Shown here: piece by piece, positions 14,286 through 22,005 of the stretch
Layout of the letters: every line of letters begins with the position of its first letter
Numbering within the stretch: the stretch's first letter is position 1
Source: Pseudomonas piscis
GTDB taxonomy: Bacteria > Pseudomonadota > Gammaproteobacteria > Pseudomonadales > Pseudomonadaceae
NCBI RefSeq assembly: GCF_009380155.1
Contig: NZ_WHUV01000001.1
Span: 930,001 to 994,000, forward strand
Direction: 5' to 3'
DNA: 64,000 nucleotides
Notes under the pieces: model-generated
What the model saw: only the letters and a program-made list of their open reading frames with translations
What the model was told of the DNA's origin: nothing
Databases searched by the model: none
Translations under genes and position numbers: made by a program

Positions 14286-16865
14286 TTAGATGCGTGTCTT
14301 CAATGTGTAAAGCATTTCCAGTGCCCGACGAGGGGTCATGTCGTCCAGTTCCAGCTTGGCCAACTCGTCCAGAACCGGGTGTGGCAGGCTGGCGAACAGG
14401 TCGCTTTGCTGCGGAACCGAGGTTTTTCCCGGTGCCGGTTTGGCTACTTCATGGGGCAGGCTGGTGGTTTCCAGGCGGCTCAAATGCTCCCGTGCGCGGA
14501 CGATCACAGCGCTCGGAACCCCGGCCAGCTGGGCTACGGCCAGGCCATAGCTCTGGCTGGCAGGCCCGGGCAGGACGTGGTGCAGGAAGACGATCCGTTC
14601 ATTGTGCTCGGTGGCATTGAGATGCACGTTGGCCACCAGCGGTTCGCTTTCCGGCAGTACTGTCAGTTCGAAGTAGTGGGTGGCGAACAGGGTATAGGCC
14701 CGCAGGTGGGCGAGACGTTCTGCCGCAGCCCAGGCCAGGGAAAGACCGTCGAAAGTGCTGGTGCCACGCCCCACTTCGTCCATCAGTACCAGGCTGCGCT
14801 CGGTGGCGTTGTGCAAGATGTTCGCGGTTTCGCTCATTTCCACCATGAAGGTCGAGCGCCCGCCGGCCAAGTCGTCGCTGGAGCCGATTCGGGTGAAGAT
14901 CCGGTCCACCAGGGACAGCTCGCAGCTTGCCGCCGGCACGAAGCTGCCGATATGGGCCAGCAGCACGATCAGCGCGGTTTGTCGCATGTAGGTGGATTTA
15001 CCGCCCATGTTCGGCCCCGTGATCACCAGCATCCGGGTGCTGTCGTCCAGGTTCAGGTCGTTGGCCACGAACGGCGTGGTCAGCACTTGTTCCACCACCG
15101 GATGACGGCCCTGGCTGATGCGCATGCACGGTTCGCTGACGAAGCGCGGGCAATTCAGGTCCAGGTTCAGGGCGCGCTCGGCCAGGTTGCTCAGCACATC
15201 CAGCTCGGCCAGGGCTCCGGCGGTGTCCTGCAGGGGCGGCAAATGGCTGATCAGGGTTTCCAGCAGGGCGTCGTAGAGCATCTTCTCGCGCGCCAGGGCG
15301 CGGCTCTTGGCCGACAGGGCCTTGTCTTCGAAGGCTTTGAGTTCAGGGGTGATGAAGCGCTCGGCCCCCTTGAGGGTCTGGCGCCGGATGTAGTCCGCAG
15401 GGGCCTGTTCGGCCTGCTTGCTGGGCAATTCGATGAAGTAACCGTGGATGCGGTTGTAGCCGACCTTGAGGTTGGACAATCCGGTACGGGCCTTTTCCCG
15501 CGCTTCCAGGTCGATCAGGAACTGGCCGGCGTTCTCGCTCAGCGATTGCAGCTCGTCCAGCTCGGCGTCGTAGCCGGTCTTGAGCACACCGCCGTCGCGG
15601 ATCACCGCTGGCGGGTTGTCGATGATGGCTTTCTCCAGCAGCGCCGCCAGTTCCGGATAGGTAGCGGTGGTGATAGCCAGTTGTTTGAGGTGCGGCGCTT
15701 CCAGTTCGGTCATCGCCACTTGCAGTTCAGGCAATGCCGCCAGGGCGTCCCGCAGGCGTGCCAGGTCCCGTGGCCGAGCGTTGCGCAAGCCGATCCGCGC
15801 CAGGATCCGCTCGATATCACCGATTTCCTTCAACTGCGGCTGCAGGCGTTCGAAGTGATAGCCATCGAGCAGGCAGGTGATAGAGGACTGGCGTGCCTCC
15901 AGGACCTTCAGGTCACGCAGCGGTCGGTTCAGCCAGCGGGTCAACAAGCGGCTGCCCATGGCGGTCTGGCAGCGATCGACCACCGATTGCAGGGTATTGT
16001 CGCGACCGCCCGCCAGGTTGGTATCCAGTTCCAGGTTGCGTCGGCTGGCGCCGTCCAGCACCACGGTATCGTCCAGGCGTTCGTGGCGCAGGCTGCGCAA
16101 ATGGGGCAGGGCGGTGCGCTGGGTTTCCTTGGCATAGCTGAGCAGGCAGCCGGCGGCGCCGATGGCCAGGGTCAGGGTCTCGCAGCCGAAGCCTTTGAGG
16201 TCCTGGGTGGAGAACTGTTGGCACAGGCTCTTGTGCGCCGAGTCGCGCTCGAAGTCCCAGGGGGCACGGCGCCTTGTGCCACGGCGCTTTTCCGCTGGCA
16301 GGCCCTGTGGCCAGTCATCCGGGATCAGCAACTCAACCGGATTGATGCGCTCCAGCTCCGCCAGCAGGTTTTCCCAGCCCTTGATCTCCAGGACGCTGAA
16401 GTTGCCGCTGGTGATATCCAGCACCGCGAGGCCGAACAGGCGCTCGTCACCCAGTACCGCAGCGATCAGGTTGTCCCGGCGCTCGTCCAGCAACGCCTCG
16501 TCACTCACGGTCCCTGGCGTGATGATCCGCACCACCTGGCGCTCCACCGGGCCCTTGCTGGTGGCCGGGTCGCCCACCTGTTCGCAGATCACCACCGACT
16601 CGCCGAGCTTGACCAGCTTGGCCAGGTAGCCCTCGGCGGCATGGTAGGGAATGCCACACATGGGAATGGCCTGGCCTGCCGACTGGCCACGTGCGGTGAG
16701 GGTGATATCCAGCAGCTTGGCGGCCTTCTTCGCGTCTTCATAGAAGATCTCGTAGAAGTCGCCCATGCGATAGAACATCAGCTGGTCGGGGTGTTGGTTC
16801 TTGAGCCGCCAGTACTGCTGCATCATCGGCGTGTGGGAAGACAGATCGGAGGTATTTTTACTCAT
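14286..16865 (-). CDS. mutS: DNA mismatch repair protein MutS
   Basis: Recognises mismatches and small loops and starts MutL-dependent repair. The ATG complement at 16863-16865 gives [19 protein letters not shown] and 859 aa, the normal size; a longer open frame reaching 17123 is non-coding extension. The mismatch-binding Phe/Glu motif lies in [13 protein letters not shown] near residues 30-45. The Walker A motif GPNMGGKST is at about residue 615, and the Walker B region is [16 protein letters not shown]. It marks the left border of the tailocin locus. Confidence 0.98.
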   Translation of the reverse strand: MSKNTSDLSSHTPMMQQYWRLKNQHPDQLMFYRMGDFYEIFYEDAKKAAKLLDITLTARGQSAGQAIPMCGIPYHAAEGYLAKLVKLGESVVICEQVGDPATSKGPVERQVVRIITPGTVSDEALLDERRDNLIAAVLGDERLFGLAVLDITSGNFSVLEIKGWENLLAELERINPVELLIPDDWPQGLPAEKRRGTRRRAPWDFERDSAHKSLCQQFSTQDLKGFGCETLTLAIGAAGCLLSYAKETQRTALPHLRSLRHERLDDTVVLDGASRRNLELDTNLAGGRDNTLQSVVDRCQTAMGSRLLTRWLNRPLRDLKVLEARQSSITCLLDGYHFERLQPQLKEIGDIERILARIGLRNARPRDLARLRDALAALPELQVAMTELEAPHLKQLAITTATYPELAALLEKAIIDNPPAVIRDGGVLKTGYDAELDELQSLSENAGQFLIDLEAREKARTGLSNLKVGYNRIHGYFIELPSKQAEQAPADYIRRQTLKGAERFITPELKAFEDKALSAKSRALAREKMLYDALLETLISHLPPLQDTAGALAELDVLSNLAERALNLDLNCPRFVSEPCMRISQGRHPVVEQVLTTPFVANDLNLDDSTRMLVITGPNMGGKSTYMRQTALIVLLAHIGSFVPAASCELSLVDRIFTRIGSSDDLAGGRSTFMVEMSETANILHNATERSLVLMDEVGRGTSTFDGLSLAWAAAERLAHLRAYTLFATHYFELTVLPESEPLVANVHLNATEHNERIVFLHHVLPGPASQSYGLAVAQLAGVPSAVIVRAREHLSRLETTSLPHEVAKPAPGKTSVPQQSDLFASLPHPVLDELAKLELDDMTPRRALEMLYTLKTRI

Positions 16866-16998
16866 TGATATATAGGCGGATTCGTTGAATGGCTGATGCA
16901 AAGGGGCGCACAGGCCCGGCTTCTTGCTGATGGTCGCAAGGTTACCACGGGTGCCGGCGGCCTCGCAGGCGCCCGGGCAAGCCAGGGGGGCGAATAAA

Positions 16999-17013
16999 TG
17001 CATTGAATATGCA
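16999..17013 (+). promoter_or_regulatory. Candidate repressor operator upstream of the prtR-like gene
   Basis: TGCAT and ATGCA half-sites flank TGAAT in a perfect inverted repeat, 37 bases upstream of the repressor start. The same half-sites recur in the late promoter at 17905-17953. Autoregulation by the adjacent repressor is inferred. Confidence 0.55.
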
Positions 17014-17049
17014 AAACAGCATTTGTCATCCCGATAAAGTTCGAGCAAT

Positions 17050-17793
17050 ATGCGCTTTATGCAAATACGCAACGTTTCTACCGTCTTAAGAGAGCTGCTG
17101 GATCGCGATGGAATCTCCCCCACGGAGCTTCACCGTCGCACCGGTGTGCCTCAATCCACCCTCTCGCGGATCCTCAGCGGGAAGATCGTCGATCCTTCGG
17201 ACAAGCACATTTCCAAGATCGCCGAGTATTTCCAGGTGAGCACCGACCAACTGCGCGGGCGCGTGGATATCGCCCCGGCCCGCAGTGCGGTGCGCGACGA
17301 GATTCATTCGGAACTCAAGGACATAAGCCTGTGGGACGACGATACCCCCGTCGATGACGACGAGGTGTCGGTTCCCTTTCTGCGCGAGGTTGAATTGGCT
17401 GCTGGATCAGGAAGATTCGTCATCGAGGAGAGCGAGCGCGCCAGCCTGCGCTTCGGCAAGCGCAGCCTGCGGCATAACGGCGTGCAGTTCGACCAGGCCA
17501 AGTGCGTCACGGTGCGCGGCAACAGCATGTTGCCGGTACTGCGTGACGGCGCCACGGTCGGGGTCAATGCCGGCAAGTGCGCCATTGGCGATATCGTCGA
17601 TGGCGACCTGTACGCCATCAATCACAATGGCCAGTTGCGGGTGAAGCAGTTGTACCGCCTGCCCACCGGTATCCGCCTGCGCAGCTTCAACCGCGATGAG
17701 CATCCTGACGAGGACTACAGCTTCCAGGACATCCAGGAAGAGCAGATCAGCATCCTCGGTCACGTCTTCTGGTGGGGCATGTACGCCCGCTAA
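17050..17793 (+). CDS. prtR: Self-cleaving CI/LexA-type repressor of the tailocin locus (PrtR-like)
   Basis: Likely holds the tailocin genes silent until DNA damage triggers RecA-aided self-cleavage. The 247-aa protein has an N-terminal XRE helix-turn-helix ([20 protein letters not shown], about residues 25-44). Its C-terminal S24 peptidase has a cleavage site Ala118-Gly119 in ELAAGSG, nucleophile Ser159 in GNSMLP and general base Lys199 in VKQLY. An alternative ATG is at 17059. It is divergent from mutS and precedes the late promoter. No prtN-type activator gene is seen between it and the tail genes. Confidence 0.9.
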   Translation: MRFMQIRNVSTVLRELLDRDGISPTELHRRTGVPQSTLSRILSGKIVDPSDKHISKIAEYFQVSTDQLRGRVDIAPARSAVRDEIHSELKDISLWDDDTPVDDDEVSVPFLREVELAAGSGRFVIEESERASLRFGKRSLRHNGVQFDQAKCVTVRGNSMLPVLRDGATVGVNAGKCAIGDIVDGDLYAINHNGQLRVKQLYRLPTGIRLRSFNRDEHPDEDYSFQDIQEEQISILGHVFWWGMYAR

Positions 17794-17810
17794 CCCGCCA
17801 CCCGCAAACC

Positions 17811-17838
17811 AAGCCCGCCCCTGAGCGGGCTTTTTTTT
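17811..17838 (+). terminator. Terminator of the repressor gene
   Basis: AAGCCCGC and GCGGGCTT form an 8-bp stem around a 6-base loop, followed by eight T. It lies 17 bases after the repressor stop and separates it from the late promoter. Confidence 0.9.
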
Positions 17839-17904
17839 GTCCTGCAAAACCCCTTCATCCCCAATGCCTATGCGGCTTCCATGCATGGGAGCAAAAAACT
17901 CGCA

Positions 17905-17953
17905 TAAATAAATGCATTTACGCATTGACTGCATATGCATGAGTGCATAATAT
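17905..17953 (+). promoter_or_regulatory. Late tailocin promoter with overlapping operators
   Basis: A near-consensus sigma-70 promoter is visible: TTGACT at 17925-17930, a 17-base spacer and TAATAT at 17948-17953. The spacer contains the perfect palindrome TGCATATGCA (17930-17939). AATGC...GCATT arms lie just upstream at 17911-17926, and another TGCAT touches the -10. These TGCAT half-sites match those before the repressor gene, so repressor binding would block polymerase directly. Inferred from sequence; no start site is mapped. Confidence 0.7.
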
Positions 17954-18128
17954 TCGTCTCAAGCCGTTCGAAAACGGCTGCAACAACGCTCTTTAGTGGC
18001 ACAAGCAAAAGGCAGCGATGAACCGGCCTCGACGGTTCAGAGGGTTGGCAACTGACCCGGGTGTGCAGCGTAAAGCACCAGAAGCAGTTATCCGGCGGAC
18101 AGGGGTCGCGGTCGGAGGAACAATTTAA
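17954..18128 (+). promoter_or_regulatory. Structured untranslated leader of the late operon
   Basis: No convincing gene is present. Two perfect stem-loops lie here: AGCCGTT/AACGGCT at 17962-17979, right at the predicted 5' end, and GAACCG/CGGTTC at 18020-18038. Together with the downstream terminator at 18181 this gives the layout promoter, paired RNA hairpins, terminator, late genes. A role in antitermination is a hypothesis. Confidence 0.5.
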
Positions 18129-18180
18129 ATGGGTCCGTACCGCGCCAGTAGCGCCGAAAGACCAAGGATTGCATTACTGA

Positions 18181-18205
18181 AAAGCCCGGGCGACCGGGCT
18201 TTTTG
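18181..18205 (+). terminator. Strong early terminator in the late leader
   Basis: AAAGCCCGG and CCGGGCTTT form a 9-bp stem around GCGA, followed by T residues. It lies about 220 bases after the predicted start and 110 bases before the holin. All late genes are downstream, so it must be read through for expression. Confidence 0.8.
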
Positions 18206-18315
18206 GAATGCCTGCCTAACGTGGGCCGCCAATAGACAGGGACCCCTTGAATCATCGTTTCGAGTTTTTCATCAACCGGCCGCTTCTTTGGCCCCAATCC
18301 ACACGGGAGACCTGA

Positions 18316-18666
18316 ATGACAAACGAGCAACAAGCGTTGCTGGATATGCCGATCTGGATGGTCATCGTCCTGGCGCTGCTGGGCGGCGTGTCCGGTGAAA
18401 TGTGGCGTGCCGACAAGGAGGGCGCCCGTGGCTGGGCACTGCTGCGACGCCTGGTGCTGCGTTCTGGGGCCTGTGTGATCTGTGGTGTCTCGGCGATCAT
18501 GCTGCTGTATGCCGCCGGCGTCTCGATCTGGACCGCCTGCGCCTTCGGTTGCCTGACTGCCATGGCCGGCGCCGACGTCGCCATCGGCCTGTACGAGCGC
18601 TGGGCGGCCAAGCGCATCGGTGTGTGCGAGGTGCCCGAGCGTGACTCGCACTCCGATCGATCCTGA
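18316..18666 (+). CDS. Phage-type holin
   Basis: Small membrane protein expected to open the inner membrane so that endolysin reaches the cell wall and tailocins are released. The 116-aa product has hydrophobic segments at about residues 13-30, 50-75 and 80-95 and a charged, serine-rich C-terminal tail. A GGGAGA site precedes the ATG. As in R-pyocin loci the holin is the first structural-operon gene. Its apparent enzyme partner is 44 kb away at 63061. Confidence 0.8.
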   Translation: MTNEQQALLDMPIWMVIVLALLGGVSGEMWRADKEGARGWALLRRLVLRSGACVICGVSAIMLLYAAGVSIWTACAFGCLTAMAGADVAIGLYERWAAKRIGVCEVPERDSHSDRS

Positions 18667-18741
18667 ACGGCCTTTCATCAACCCCATTTGCACCTGTCGG
18701 CAAGCCCGGGCGGGTGCACCTTGCCTGTGCCTGGCCGGTGG

Positions 18742-18760
18742 AGCGCTGGCCGGCGCTTTT
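18742..18760 (+). terminator. Weak terminator-like hairpin before the first tail gene
   Basis: AGCGC and GCGCT pair around TGGCCG, followed by four T. It lies about 90 bases before the next start codon and is weaker than the other hairpins in this locus. Confidence 0.35.
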
Positions 18761-18851
18761 CATGCGTCTTGATCGACAGTGGTACCAGCGCGCCGGCCTG
18801 CGGGCCAGGGCCTCGCTGGTATCGCCGTCGACCCGATTCCAGGACTGGACA

Positions 18852-19373
18852 ATGAGCGAACTGACGATATTGCACGACGCTATCGCCGCCACGATCAAGG
18901 CGGCGATGCCCGCTGTCCGAGCGGTGGAGGCGTTCCCCGAGACACCCGATGGCCTGGCCAGGCCGGCAATCGTCTTTGCCATCACCGCCATGGATCCAGC
19001 TGTTGATCCGGGCGATGGCCGTAGCTGTGTGAAGGCCACGTTCGAGGCCAGCATGCTGGTGGACGCCAACCTGCCAGGGGCAGCTTTGCAAGCGGTCGAA
19101 CTGGCGGCGCAAATGGCCGACCTGCTGCATTGCCAGCACTGGAACCTCGATTTCGTCGAGGGCACCAGCAGCGTGCGGGCCAAGCCTGCCGACGCCACCA
19201 GCGAGTCGTGGCGCAAGAAGGCCTGGACCGTGCAATGGCAGCAGTTGGTGTACCTCGGCCAGGAACAGTGGCCCTGGGCCAACCAGGGCCCGGGGTCGCT
19301 GCTGCTCGGTTTCGCTCCTGATACCGGGGCTGGCCACGAAGATGGCTACTTCTCCCCGGAGCAACTGGCATGA
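18852..19373 (+). CDS. Tail completion/terminator-like protein of the P2-like module
   Basis: The ATG at 18852 with AGGA upstream gives 173 aa starting [21 protein letters not shown] recognise it only by position and general resemblance to small Mu gp37/R-pyocin proteins that precede baseplate gene V; a tail-end role is inferred. It overlaps the next gene by 4 bases (ATGA). An open frame extends upstream to 18714, but that part has no ribosome site and an odd composition. Confidence 0.6.
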   Translation: MSELTILHDAIAATIKAAMPAVRAVEAFPETPDGLARPAIVFAITAMDPAVDPGDGRSCVKATFEASMLVDANLPGAALQAVELAAQMADLLHCQHWNLDFVEGTSSVRAKPADATSESWRKKAWTVQWQQLVYLGQEQWPWANQGPGSLLLGFAPDTGAGHEDGYFSPEQLA

Positions 19374-19960
19374 GCTTTGTCGCCGCGACTCACGATCGCA
19401 TGCTCGCCGGCCTGATCATTCCCTGCAGCGTGGTCGGGGTCGACCTGGCCGCCGCCATGGTGCGCGTGTCCGACGGTGCCGGCTGGACCAGCGCCTGGGT
19501 GCGCTGGCACAGCCAGGCCGCCGGCAAGGCCCGGCACTGGCGGGCGCCGAGCCTGGGCGAGCAGGGGGCCTTGATCAGTCCCAGCGGCGAGCCGGCCCAG
19601 GGCACCTTCGTCCCGGGGCTGTATGGCAACGCCGGGACCCAGCCGGACAACCGCGACCATGTCGAAGTCTGGCGCTTCGACGATGGCGGCTCGCTGGTCT
19701 ACGACTGGCAGGCCAAGAGCTACAGCATCAGCTTGCCCAGCGGCACGGTGACCATCCAGGTGGCCGGCAGCTCGGCGGTGATCACCGATAGCGCGATCAC
19801 GGCCAAGGCCGACACCATCACCCTGACCGGGCAAGTCACCTTGAACGGTGATGTGCAGATCAACGGCGCCAGCTTGCAGCACAACGGGGTGAACGTCGGT
19901 TCCACCCATACCCATCCGGGCGTGATGCCCGGCGGTGGCTCGACTGCCACGCCGCAATGA
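19370..19960 (+). CDS. Baseplate assembly protein V / central spike (P2 gpV-like)
   Basis: Forms the membrane-piercing spike under the tail tube. The 196-aa protein has an N-terminal OB-like segment and a C-terminal repetitive beta region ([26 protein letters not shown] type). It ends in a tip motif with His180 and His182 (THTHPG), which in P2-like spikes binds a metal ion. First in the P2 order V-W-J-I. Confidence 0.88.
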   Translation: MSFVAATHDRMLAGLIIPCSVVGVDLAAAMVRVSDGAGWTSAWVRWHSQAAGKARHWRAPSLGEQGALISPSGEPAQGTFVPGLYGNAGTQPDNRDHVEVWRFDDGGSLVYDWQAKSYSISLPSGTVTIQVAGSSAVITDSAITAKADTITLTGQVTLNGDVQINGASLQHNGVNVGSTHTHPGVMPGGGSTATPQ

Positions 19961-19966
19961 CCACCC

Positions 19967-19988
19967 GCCCGCTACCGCGGGCTTTTTT
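19967..19988 (+). terminator. Intra-operon terminator-like hairpin after gpV
   Basis: GCCCGC and GCGGGC pair around TACC, followed by six T. The next gene's ribosome site (GGAG) begins only 6 bases later. Confidence 0.7.
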
Positions 19989-20003
19989 ATGCCTGGAGCA
20001 ACC

Positions 20004-20189
20004 ATGAGCAGCAAGAAAAAGAACACCGGCCCGGTCGTGTTCCGCGACACGGTCTACACCTCCCGCATCCTGGTCCTGCCCGATGGGCGGATGCTGAACG
20101 TCGCCAATGGCCAGGTCGCGGTCGAGGCCAGCGACAACCTCGCCCGGGATTACCTGGGCCAGCACCCGGATCTGCAAGCGCAGGAGTGA
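20004..20189 (+). CDS. Small conserved tailocin protein, function unknown
   Basis: The 61-aa product starts MSSKKKNTGPVVFRDTVY and contains RILVLPDGRMLNV. I do not recognise a named family. It has the same size and a similar VLP-G-R core to the DUF2635-type protein at 47840 in the Mu-like module, so it may be an analogous small tail accessory. It lies between gpV and gpW with GGAG upstream; the next gene follows after 4 bases. Confidence 0.65.
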   Translation: MSSKKKNTGPVVFRDTVYTSRILVLPDGRMLNVANGQVAVEASDNLARDYLGQHPDLQAQE

Positions 20190-20193
20190 CGCG

Positions 20194-20520
20194 ATGATCG
20201 GAATGGATCGCCGCACCGGCCAGTCGTTGTCGGGCATCGCCCATGTGCGCCAGTCCATCGAGGACATCCTGAGCACGCCCCTGGGCAGCCGGCGCATGCG
20301 CCCGGAATACGGCAGCAACCTGCGGCGCTTCGTCGACCTGCCAGTGACCGGTGGCTGGAAAAGCGCGGTACAGGCCGAAGTCGCCCGGGCGCTGTTGCGC
20401 TGGGAGCCGCGGCTGAAGCTGGAGCAAGTGCAGGTGGTTTCGGTGGTGGCGGGCCAGATCACCTTTCAACTGACGGGCCAATACCTGGGCAATAGTGCGA
20501 TTTTGGAGGTGACGGCATGA
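20194..20520 (+). CDS. Baseplate wedge protein W (gp25-like lysozyme fold)
   Basis: Wedge component that initiates sheath polymerisation in contractile tails. The 108-aa protein shows the family pattern SIEDILSTPLGSRRMRPEYGSNL, with the conserved EPR-like motif WEPRLKLEQV. The start at 20194 follows the stop of the previous gene. The end overlaps gpJ by 4 bases. Corresponds to P2 gpW and R-pyocin PA0617. Confidence 0.92.
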   Translation: MIGMDRRTGQSLSGIAHVRQSIEDILSTPLGSRRMRPEYGSNLRRFVDLPVTGGWKSAVQAEVARALLRWEPRLKLEQVQVVSVVAGQITFQLTGQYLGNSAILEVTA

Positions 20521-21398
20521 GCACCCTGGATTTATCGGCGCTACCGGCGCCACAGGTGCTGGAAGCCCTGGATTTCGAAGCGCTGTACCAAGACAAGCTG
20601 GCGACCTTCCGCCAGCACATGGGCGGTAACTGGAGCGCCGCCCTGGAGAGCGACCCGGTGGTCAAGCTGCTGGAACTGGCGGCCTACCGCGACCTGCAAT
20701 TGCGCGCCCGGGTCAACGATGCGGCCAAGGCCTTGCTGTTGGCCCACGCCCAGGGCAGCGACCTCGACCAGCTGGCGGCCAACGTCAAGCTCAAGCGCCT
20801 GGTCATCCGCCCGGCCGACCCGCAAGCGCTGCCGCCCACGCCGGAGGTCAAGGAGACCGACGACGCCCTGCGCGAACGCATCCAGCTGGCCTACGAAGGC
20901 CTGACCACCGCCGGGCCGCGCAACAGCTACATCCTGCATGCCCGCAACGCTTCGGCCCTGGTGGCCGATGCCGCGGCCCAGAGCCCATCGCCGGCCTGCG
21001 TCACCGTCACCGTGCTGGGGCTGGAGGGCGATGGCAGTGTCGCCCCCGAACTACTGGCGACGGTGGCCACCGCCCTCAATGACGAGGACGTGCGGCCCCT
21101 GGGCGATCGGGTCACGGTACAGAGCGCCCAGGTGCTGCCCTACCGCATCGATGCGGTGCTGCACATGAAAGGCCCCGGGCCGGAAAGCGATGCCGCGTTG
21201 GCCGAGGCCCGGCGTAAGCTGGCGGCCTGGATCAATCCGCGCCGGCGCCTCGGGCTGGAAGTGCCGCGCTCGGCCATCGATGCCCAGTTGCACGTCGCCG
21301 GGGTCTCCCGGGTCGACCTGGCCAACTGGCAGGACATCGCCCCGACCCCGGCCCAGGCAGCCTACTGCACCGGCTACAGCATCACGCTGGGAGGCTGA
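20517..21398 (+). CDS. Baseplate protein J (P2 gpJ-like)
   Basis: Large wedge protein of the contractile baseplate. At 293 aa it has the family's typical length; the segment TPEVKETDDALRERIQLAYEGLTTAGPRNSYILHARN is the signature central part (cited here only as residues ~102-138). It starts in an ATGA overlap with gpW and is followed at one base by gpI. Corresponds to R-pyocin PA0618. Confidence 0.92.
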   Translation: MSTLDLSALPAPQVLEALDFEALYQDKLATFRQHMGGNWSAALESDPVVKLLELAAYRDLQLRARVNDAAKALLLAHAQGSDLDQLAANVKLKRLVIRPADPQALPPTPEVKETDDALRERIQLAYEGLTTAGPRNSYILHARNASALVADAAAQSPSPACVTVTVLGLEGDGSVAPELLATVATALNDEDVRPLGDRVTVQSAQVLPYRIDAVLHMKGPGPESDAALAEARRKLAAWINPRRRLGLEVPRSAIDAQLHVAGVSRVDLANWQDIAPTPAQAAYCTGYSITLGG

Positions 21399-21399
21399 C

Positions 21400-22005
21400 A
21401 TGAGCAGCCTGCTGCCGATCAACGCCACCCCGCTGGAGCGCGCCCTGGCCGCCGCCAGCACCGGCGACACCGCCGTCGTCCTGCGCACCTTGTACAACCC
21501 CGACACCTGCCCGGCGCACCTGCTCTCGCAACTGGCCTGGGCCTGGTCCGTGGATCGCTGGGACCCGACCTGGTCCGAGACGGTCAAGCGCAACGCCATC
21601 AGGGCCTCGTTCTTCATCCATGCCCGCAAAGGCACCATCGGTGCGCTGCGCCGGGTGGTGGAACCTCTGGGCTACCTGATCGAAGTGGTCGAGTGGTGGC
21701 AGATGGTGCCCCAGGGCGAACCGGGCACCTTCGCCCTGAAAGTCGGTGTGATGCAGACCGGCATTTCCGAAGCGACCTACCAGGAGCTGACCCAACTGAT
21801 CGACGACGCCAAGCCGGTCAGCCGCCATATGAGTGGCTTGGCCATCAGCCTGGAAACCGCCGGGACTATCGGTTACGGCGTCTTCCTGGAGCAGGGCGAA
21901 GAGCTCGACGTGTATCCCCCGGCATCTCGCGATATCGAAGTGATCGGCCGTTTGGCGCCGGTCGTGTGCATTGACGAAATAGACACCCTGGATGTGTACC
22001 CATGA
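21400..22005 (+). CDS. Tail protein I (P2 gpI-like)
   Basis: Baseplate component that links wedge and fibre. The ATG at 21400 gives 201 aa starting MSSLLPINATPLERAL; the frame is open further upstream, but that part overlaps gpJ in another frame. The conserved core LAWAWSVDRWDPTWSE and IRASFFIHARKGTIGALRR is typical of tail protein I. The stop overlaps the fibre start (ATGA). Confidence 0.92.
   Translation: MSSLLPINATPLERALAAASTGDTAVVLRTLYNPDTCPAHLLSQLAWAWSVDRWDPTWSETVKRNAIRASFFIHARKGTIGALRRVVEPLGYLIEVVEWWQMVPQGEPGTFALKVGVMQTGISEATYQELTQLIDDAKPVSRHMSGLAISLETAGTIGYGVFLEQGEELDVYPPASRDIEVIGRLAPVVCIDEIDTLDVYP

Larger units (their letters stand above)
17794..18315. other. Control region between the repressor and holin genes
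   Basis: This 522-base stretch contains the repressor terminator, the operator-overlapped promoter, the leader hairpins and the early terminator. An open frame from 18129 (89 codons, GGAGG 9 bases upstream) runs through the terminator and into the holin gene in another frame. It could be a leader peptide, but its coding status is doubtful. Confidence 0.6.

Noticed and set aside
14271-16868. 865-codon open frame on the strand opposite mutS
   Set aside because: It mirrors mutS, has no ribosome site and gives a His/Gln/Val-rich composition typical of antisense frames in GC-rich genes.
17880-17955. LexA (SOS) box controlling the late promoter
   Set aside because: No CTG-N10-CAG palindrome is present; the visible palindromes are TGCAT-type and match the local repressor region.
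18129-18398. 89-codon gene before the holin
   Set aside because: It has a reasonable ribosome site, but it runs through the terminator and overlaps the holin by 83 bases in another frame with no recognisable product. Kept only as a possible leader peptide.
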